From Synchiropus splendidus (taxonomy: Eukaryota > Chordata > Actinopteri > Syngnathiformes > Callionymidae): DNA of 64,000 bases. The notes beneath the pieces were generated by a model. That model was given only the letters and a program-made list of their open reading frames with translations. It had not been told where the DNA came from and searched no databases. How positions within the stretch are numbered: position 1 is the first letter of the stretch; each line of letters begins with the position of its first letter. The position numbers and the translations under genes are program-made. Positions 57,505 to 64,000 of this stretch are shown in pieces. The stretch covers positions 30,423,501-30,487,500 of the forward strand of contig NC_071338.1 of the NCBI RefSeq assembly GCF_027744825.2. The letters run 5' to 3'.

Positions 57505-58639
57505 AGCTGGTTGAACCCTAAGAACAGCCAGATTCAAGCCTTTTTTTCTGGACCTCCACCTGAGATCAACTGAAAATCATGACCTTATTGTGGGTGGTGA
57601 CTTTAGTCAATCGCATGCAGGATGCAACAGACCTCCTGACTCACTTATCTGGAGGACAAATGACACATTTGGGTTGTGCTCTTAACAGCTGTGTCCTATG
57701 TTGTGAGGATGATATGGACATCGACAGTCCTAATAAACAGTGTGGCTCTAGTAGAAAGAAGAGGTGCGAATGAACACGCAACAATAGCAGCTGAGCTCAA
57801 GTCTTGTGAGGGCAGGAGGCAGACGTTTGAGCTGCCCGGCAACGCTGATGTCCCTGCGGGTGAGGCGGGTGTGAAAAATGTGTGCGAGGAAGAGCAGCGA
57901 GAACAGATGATCTTGCATTGTCTTTTGGCTTCTGCACAGCCAGGGAGGGACTCTCATTGAGGAAGAGGATGGTCCCGATGGACTGAGGGACTTGTGTTGT
58001 CCATGGCTTGCACATAAAGTGGAGGCAGGTTTGAGCCCTCTTGGCCATTGGTGTGGTGTTTTGTACGTCCCCTTTTAAGACTCATCCTGCTCGTGATAAA
58101 GCCAACGAGTAGTAAATAGACATAAAAACTGTGGTGCTGAAGTTTGCGCATTTTTTTTCCAAAACACATGTAATGCTTATTGAAATGATCTCTATGGCTG
58201 ACTATCTTTCTTCTGATCCTACAAAGCACTGACTCCAACCACCACTGGCAGTAGCTCCCGAGGAGTTAGCCAGGACGACGCTAGCCAAACCCTTTCACAT
58301 CCTGCCAAACCAAACGCTGCGAGGTACTTGACTAACTTTTACAGCACGCTGCATTCAGGCCAGTCTGTAAAAGTGCAGCTTTGCATGACAGCACCTCTGA
58401 AGCTCTGCGAAGTGATGCAGCCTCCCAGGTTTAAACGCATCATCACACGCTCCGCTTGTTCTTGCCTCTGCCGAAGAGCTTTCACCTGCATCTGTTCTGC
58501 AGCGTGCGAACATAATCGCTACCAGCTCATGCTCTGGTGACGACCATTAACCCTTCCTGCTCCCTAATGATGACAGGCGAGCTGGATCACCTCAGGTGAT
58601 GATGACTCAATAAGTTTTCTCGAAAATCAGTTGAGGGAA
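57505..58639. other. Intronic, no gene seen
   Basis: Short open frames on both strands; nothing recognised. Confidence 0.45.
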
Positions 58640-58917
58640 CCGTTAACTTGCGATGTAGCCGAGACCACCTTACACCTGACTGAGTCCAGACCGAGACCAG
58701 GGCATCCAGTGACCAATACTTTGAGGGCTCAAGACAGAGTTTAGACCATGTCAATGAGGAGGGCAAACTGAATGAAACTGGAACTAACTAGTAGTTTGTT
58801 GTGTTTTCAGTTTGGTCTTGGTCTCGCCCACCTTGTTTATCTTGGTCTTGATTCTGTCTCGAGCGCCCCAAGTCTTGGTCTCTGTCTGCTCTGATCTCAG
58901 TCTCAACACTTCAGTGA
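58640..58917. mobile_element. Inverted-repeat element of family D, copy 2
   Basis: 'gtagccgagaccacc' near the start and 'gatctcagtctcaacac' at the end; interior 'cagtttggtcttggtctcgc' and 'ccaagtcttggtctctgtct' as in 32483-32740. Confidence 0.7.
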
Positions 58918-59198
58918 GCTAGAAATGCAAAGTAGCGATTTACATTATTATACATTATTATTGCCCTACGTGTAACGTATCCCATTATAAAATGTCATTG
59001 ACATTATTAAAGCCAAATGAACTCAACTGGACAGCAGGTGGCAGTATTGTGACTGAACTAAAGGAGGACTAAAGTGCTGGACAGAAAGTGACTAATACTT
59101 GGACTAATGGATCCAGAGAATCATATTTATTCATCATCATCATCATCACCATCTTTTTGTTGCCTCAAAGTAGTGTAGTGTAGTAGTGGGATGATGAG
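58918..59198. other. Intronic, no gene seen
   Basis: Contains ggacagcaggtggcag (59029-59044), also found in variant form at about 24948. Confidence 0.4.
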
Positions 59199-59394
59199 TA
59201 GTGATGAGGCATCATGAAACAGTATTGCAGGATTGATGAAACAATGTCCAAATTTTCAGAGGCCACTAGATGCCACTCTTGTTTTATAAATCATCTGAGG
59301 CTTCATTGAATTAGTAGTTGAAGTCCAAACGTCATCTGGTGGCCTCTGAAAATCAGGACACTGTTTCATGAAACCTCAGTACTCAGTACTCCCT
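59199..59394 (-). mobile_element. hAT-like MITE copy 25, variant with extra terminal unit
   Basis: tagtgatgaggcatcatgaa, then cagtattgcaggattgatg before the standard gaaacaatgtcc; right end decayed. Confidence 0.85.
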
Positions 59395-59534
59395 ATTGAT
59401 GAAGCTTTGTCAACCACATCTGTCCTCATCTCCAGAGCCCACTAGGTGGCACTCTCAGTCTTAAAAGAGAACGCCACCTACCGTGCTCTGAAAAGGAGGA
59501 CACCGTTTAATGAAGCCACATCCGCACCTCACTG
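59395..59534 (+). mobile_element. hAT-like MITE copy 26 (shortened)
   Basis: ttgatgaagctttgtcaacc start, cccactaggtggcactctc box, end cgcacctcactgac. Directly adjoins copy 25. Confidence 0.8.
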
Positions 59535-60689
59535 ACAACAACTGTAGAACCTTGGTGGAGATATTGTCAGATTTTTTTCCCTCATCCCTCCAACGCCTTG
59601 TGTGGAGCTAATGTACTTGGAATAAAAGAGGACACAGAACTCTCCTGTGGTGATGCAATTACAGCTGTAATGAGTTGGTTTTGAGTGGAAATACATACGA
59701 TCACTATGCATGTGAAGATCAGGGAACAACGGAATTGGCTACCGGGTGTTTTCTTTTTCATAATTCCAGTTGTCTGTGTGCTAATTAGTCAGTTTTGTTG
59801 GGCCGAATAATCAGGTTAGGTGTTTATTATTTATTTATCCGTACAACTCCCGCTCATTAGTGTGGAATCCTCCAGATCAATGTCAGTCTTTCCTTTGCAT
59901 GTGTTCAGTGGGATTCAGAAGCTGCTTGGCTTCCACACACGCTGCTGTTCTGTCATCTGAGGAGGCGCTCGCCGACATGTCGCCTTTGTAGGAGCGGCTC
60001 CGAGACAAACCCAGACGAGGACGACTGGAGATGGAGACGTTTTCTTCCTCCATTCTTCTCTTGACTGGTTCTATGTTTCGGCCAGTTGTGACCTCGCTGG
60101 TAATGATCTCTTTGCAAACACCTTGCGACTCGCGAGGTCTTAGGTCTCTCCCTTTTTGTTGTTAGAACCGACCTGGAGGGTGGCCACCCTTCGCTATGTA
60201 TCTGCATCCACCCTCGACTTTTATGTCGGCTCACTGCCTTTCCTTCCTAGTAGCTTGTGACAGGAGCTGGTTAGTGCTTAATAGAGGGACATAATGTAAA
60301 GTGGGAAGGGTGTAATCATATTCCAAAGCCATCCACAGATCAGTAGAAGATCAGCTGGACCATGTGTCGGCTCTTCAAGATGGAGTATAAAGATCAGTAG
60401 TTTTCTTCATGCCATCATCTCTCTCAGTGGCAACTCTGGTGTTGTTTTGGTTTCTACTGCTGAATACAGCAAAATGTTGGCGAGTCATGACAAAGCCAAC
60501 AACAAGCTTCTGATTCTTCTGTGTTCATGGCTGGTGTTGTACAGGATAATTCCAGCTTCTCCACTCAGTTGTTTTTGCTTATGCCCATAGAGCAGGTGGT
60601 GACATCAAGGCAAGAATAAGGAATTCTCTTCTTACAAATTTCCCAAATTTAATGGATGCTTTATCAATATAGGATTATAATTTTATATA
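59535..60689. other. Intronic, no gene seen
   Basis: Nothing recognised. Confidence 0.45.
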
Positions 60690-60851
60690 GGCCACTAGAT
60701 GGCGCTCTTGGTTTAGAAATGATGGCTGTGTTGTTCAAGTCCAAACATTTTTCAGCCGACAGTGTCTAGTGGCCTCTGACAATCACGACACTGTTTCATG
60801 AGGCCTCAACAGCCCCTCAATACTCATGAAACCTCATCGACCCATCACTAG
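60690..60851 (-). mobile_element. hAT-like MITE copy 27, variant subfamily (left end missing)
   Basis: Starts inside at ggccactagatggcgctctt and ends with 'cccctcaatactcatgaaac' and catcgacccatcactag, the terminus with the extra unit. Confidence 0.85.
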
Positions 60852-60869
60852 ATGAGGAGTCTGGAGTGC

Positions 60870-60997
60870 TTGTTCAAATCTAAAGATTTCAGAGCAGAGA
60901 GTGCCCTCGAGCAGACTCTGAAAATGAAGACACAGTTTCATGAAGCCTTATCAGCCCTTCGATACTGTGCCACGAAACATCATCTACCCATCACTAG
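60870..60997 (-). mobile_element. hAT-like MITE copy 28 (right half, variant)
   Basis: ttcaaatctaaagatttcag through ccttcgatactgtgccacga to ctacccatcactag. Confidence 0.85.
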
Positions 60998-61117
60998 TGT
61001 GAGGTGTCTTTGAAGAAGTGCTTTTTCAAATCTGAAGATTTCAGGGCAGAGAGTGCCCTCTAGTGGGCTCTGAAATTGACCTCACTGTTTCATGAAGCCT
61101 CATCTGCCCATCACTAG
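60998..61117 (-). mobile_element. hAT-like MITE copy 29 (right half)
   Basis: ttcaaatctgaagatttcag through gtgccctctagtgggctctg to catctgcccatcactag. Third of three adjoining copies. Confidence 0.85.
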
Positions 61118-62335
61118 TTGCAGCCAAGCAGCCATCTTGACCCGCTGGGCTGCACTTTCATCCTTCACACGCCTGTGATGGTTAAACAAAGAGGTACCTT
61201 CCTCAATGTTTGTGAATACAACCCCCTCAGGTGATGCCCCATATACTCATCCGCCCCACTGAGATCTTTACCTTCTAATGGGACATTAAGTAAAAATGAT
61301 TTGCGTCTTTGTTATTTAAGCCAGACAGAAGAGGGGGAGGACACCCGACAGGGCGAAAGGCTCATATTAAAACACCAAGAGACACGGCAGGAGTGACATT
61401 GAAAAGGGCAGGGCCAGATACAGAGCAGCTAAAAGAAGAAAGGCTTCCCTAGAGACAGAGAAGTCGACCGACGAGATCCTCTGAAAAGTGAAAAAAAAGG
61501 AACAGAGACGTCAGTGAGCCAGTGTGAGAGAGCCAGCCAGAGTGGGAATGAGGGCACTTTAACCTGAAACACATCTGCTCATCCAAATGTCGTCGTAGCT
61601 TGTGTCAAATGTATTTCGCCTTGGTGCAATTTTGAATGAGCAAGGTGGACCTTCTTCTCTGTAACTTGTGACCAGAGGAGGACTTTAAATAACACAACCA
61701 ACGGAGCTGGGGGGAGCTTTTCTATCAGACTCTAATAACAACACAGATAACTAGTGTAGTATGGAAGCCATTTTGTGTGCTCGTGACCAGACCGGGGGAA
61801 GGTAGCTTTAGACTAGGAGTGAAGGGGGAGATGGTGCAAAAGGTGACCTATTCGGACAAGGATCTTAAGAGATGTTTATCTACCACCGATCCAGAAGCTC
61901 ATGCTCCAAGCCAGAAATCTTGCATGATGACATGAGGTAAAATGAAGAAGAAACATTATACAAAAAACACATTAAAATAGGGAAAGTGGATGGGATGATG
62001 GTGGTCTTGGGATCCTTCATGAAAGCAATATAACCCTACTGCTCGAGGAGCGACAGTTAAACTCTGCTCGTGTCAGAAGCCATCGGCTTCCTGCACTTTT
62101 TAATGTTTATATTGACTTTTTTCAGAGGCAATTTTTGAAAAAAAACAAACAAAAAAACAGTCTAAATAAAGTTCAGACCTTGATATTATCATGTAGGGTA
62201 ATGTTATTAGTGACAAGATATTCAGACGTTTACAAATCTGCACCTGCTCCAGGCAACGTTTACTCAGCGACGGCCAGCTGAAAACAATCGCACAGCAGCC
62301 AAGAAAATTCTCGCCTAATGATGCACCTTCATTTA
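61118..62335. other. Intronic, no gene seen
   Basis: Nothing recognised. Confidence 0.45.
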
Positions 62336-62585
62336 AACGGTTCTGGTGTGTCCTTAAATTGGGAAGAACACCTCCTTGTGAGGACTGTTTGCACTTCAGG
62401 GGGACCATTTGGCTGGACCCAACAAATTTCAACCTAAATTTGAGGATGAAGACTTCAACATAACTGGATTTCATTGGTTTTGGTGAAGGTTAGCCATTTG
62501 TTTTGGGTGTTTAGGTTTAGAGTGAGTGGCTGGGGAAAGGGTAATGGTTATGAAAAACCTCCAGAATTCCTAGGAAGGATGGAAA
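62336..62585 (+). repeat. Interspersed repeat family E, copy 2
   Basis: cttgtgaggactgtttgcac, then gaccatttggctggaccc, then gttagccatttgttttgg and ggctggggaaaggg, in the same order as 17041-17200. Confidence 0.6.
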
Positions 62586-63182
62586 TACGAGGCTGGCTAA
62601 TGTCTGTGGCAAGTTCGGTGATATCCACCAAACAATAATCCATCACTTTACATGACCTAGTCATAAGAAAGAATCCACCCGAACTTCTGGTACAGATCAC
62701 GTGTTTTCATTCGCTTTGATTATTAATTTACACCTGCATGTAAATACTTGTTAATGAGTCGCCTGCAGCTGTAATTACAGCTAGATTAGTGTGCGAGTGT
62801 TACACACCTTTCTTTCTTTCAAGTGATGTTTCTTAAGTCAGAAAAAAACCCTCCTTCACAAACAAGTGGCTGTTGGAATGCGATGAAGCTCAGGTGAAGC
62901 TGCGGAGGAATATTGGGAGGAAGACACGATCTGTGACGCTTTATTTGCAGTGGAGGTGTGTGTGAGCGGTGCGTAAACTTTATGTGATCATTAGCTGTGA
63001 TCAACAAGCTGTGAAAGTGAGGACTGCCAACGCGGACTTGAATCTTTTGGGGAGACAGAAACAAAGATTCCTGTTCATATTGTTCCGATTCTGGAGAGGG
63101 TGACTGTGGCACGGATGGGTGAGAAGGTTTTGGAAGTGTTTACATTGAATTTTTGTAATGCTTGAACGACTAACGGGTACTG
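62586..63182. other. Intronic, no gene seen
   Basis: Nothing recognised. A lone MITE terminus follows at 63183-63222. Confidence 0.45.
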
Positions 63183-63291
63183 TTGAGGCTTCATGAAACA
63201 GTGTCCCCATTTTCAGGGCTTTTGGTCCAAAGATCATCTAAGCAAATGACGGGTTAAAATCTTCATCCATTTTTATGGCGGGAGCCCCTGT

Positions 63292-63485
63292 TAATGATGG
63301 TTTTATGAGGCTTCATGAAACAATTTTCAGAGCCCTCTAGATGCACTGCTCTAAAATATTTGGATTTGAACAACCATTTCAATGAAACCTCACATCATTT
63401 TTAAACTGAGAGCACCACCTATCGAGCGCTGAAATCAGCACATGAAGCTTCATGAAGTTTCATGTAGCCTCATCTGCCCATCACC
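63292..63485 (+). mobile_element. hAT-like MITE copy 30
   Basis: taatgatggttttatgaggc start, full interior with gagcaccacctatcgagcg, end catctgcccatcacc. Confidence 0.88.
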
Positions 63486-64000
63486 TGATCTAGCGTGTGT
63501 CACCATGGTTCTCGCAGACCTGAGCATACGGGAACCTCGCTGAAGCCTCTTGCACTGAGCCATGACATATGTTTATTTCTAAACCGTTACAGCACCTACC
63601 ATAGGCCAGATGTGTGTACTACAACAACCAGCACCAAGCATGAGTAACTCTTTCACTCAATACCTCATGGCCCTTCCAGGATAACTTCACTAAATCTGGC
63701 ATTCAAAATGCAGGAAACAGTCTAGAGGGTTATACATTCATAACCCCCCTTTGCTGAGAGAAAGAGAACATTGATCACAAAGAAAGAGCTTGTTCCAAGT
63801 ACTCACATTCTGTGCGACGATGGTTTGCGACATGCAGAATCTCATCTGACCTGCGACACTCCAGAACCCCAGAGGACTGAAGAGTGTCGGTGCATGAATA
63901 CAGCGGAACGGCACTCGACTTTTAATCGGTTCATTCAGTCTTTAAAACCTGGACACGACAGAAGGTTAAGATGAAGTGGGTGTACTGAGCAGATCGGACT
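63486..64000. other. Intronic, no gene seen
   Basis: Nothing recognised to the window end. Confidence 0.45.

Larger units (their letters stand above)
30388..64000 (+). other. mdga1: Predicted first coding intron of mdga1 (continues past the window)
   Basis: No exon encoding the first Ig domain of MDGA was recognised on the + strand after the donor at 30388, so the remaining 33.6 kb is read as one intron. It contains the LTR element, most of the MITE copies and two Tigger-like elements. An unrecognised very short or diverged exon, or a different gene, cannot be fully excluded. Confidence 0.55.

Overview
The window looks like nuclear DNA of a ray-finned fish, most likely a percomorph teleost. 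It has split vertebrate genes with GT/AG introns, a 3' UTR with a mammalian-style poly(A) signal, many CA/TA microsatellites, and dense Tc1, hAT and Ty3/gypsy-type repeats. No bacterial, plasmid or phage features were seen. Species cannot be named from this sequence alone.

Only two host genes can be supported, both on the + strand. Positions 1-2657 are the end of an intron and 2658-2812 the last coding exon of zfand3 (AN1 zinc-finger protein), followed by a 3' UTR of about 1.7 kb ending at an AATAAA at 4494. About 24 kb of intergenic DNA follows. A GC-rich promoter and untranslated exon (about 28.6-29.27 kb) and the first coding exon (30298-30387, signal peptide ending in GQGVY) then mark the start of an MDGA-type gene, most likely mdga1. 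Everything from 30388 to the window end (>33 kb) is read as its first coding intron. No further coding exon was recognised there.

The rest is dominated by mobile DNA. (a) About 30 copies of one near-palindromic MITE of about 200 bp are scattered throughout; 8-bp flanking repeats at several copies make it hAT-like. (b) A 32-bp minisatellite of 1.9 kb (13371-15303), whose unit matches the end of that MITE, is organised as a 795-bp higher-order repeat. (c) A complete 4.4-kb non-autonomous LTR retrotransposon (49193-53620) has almost identical LTRs and a perfect 5-bp target duplication, and sits inside a MITE copy. It has no pol. It carries an 837-codon ORF with a Gag-like start and about 700 residues of proline-rich tandem repeats. 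(d) Two neighbouring non-autonomous hAT elements (19210-19985) share one target site. (e) There are three copies of a pogo/Tigger-like TA-flanked element, a broken Tc1 transposase, a LINE ORF2 remnant, and several smaller repeat families shared between distant places in the window.

The two genes are not known to work together; they are neighbours by conserved synteny. The most unusual object is the proline-rich LTR element. The most informative evolutionary story is the hAT MITE giving rise to the 32-bp satellite.
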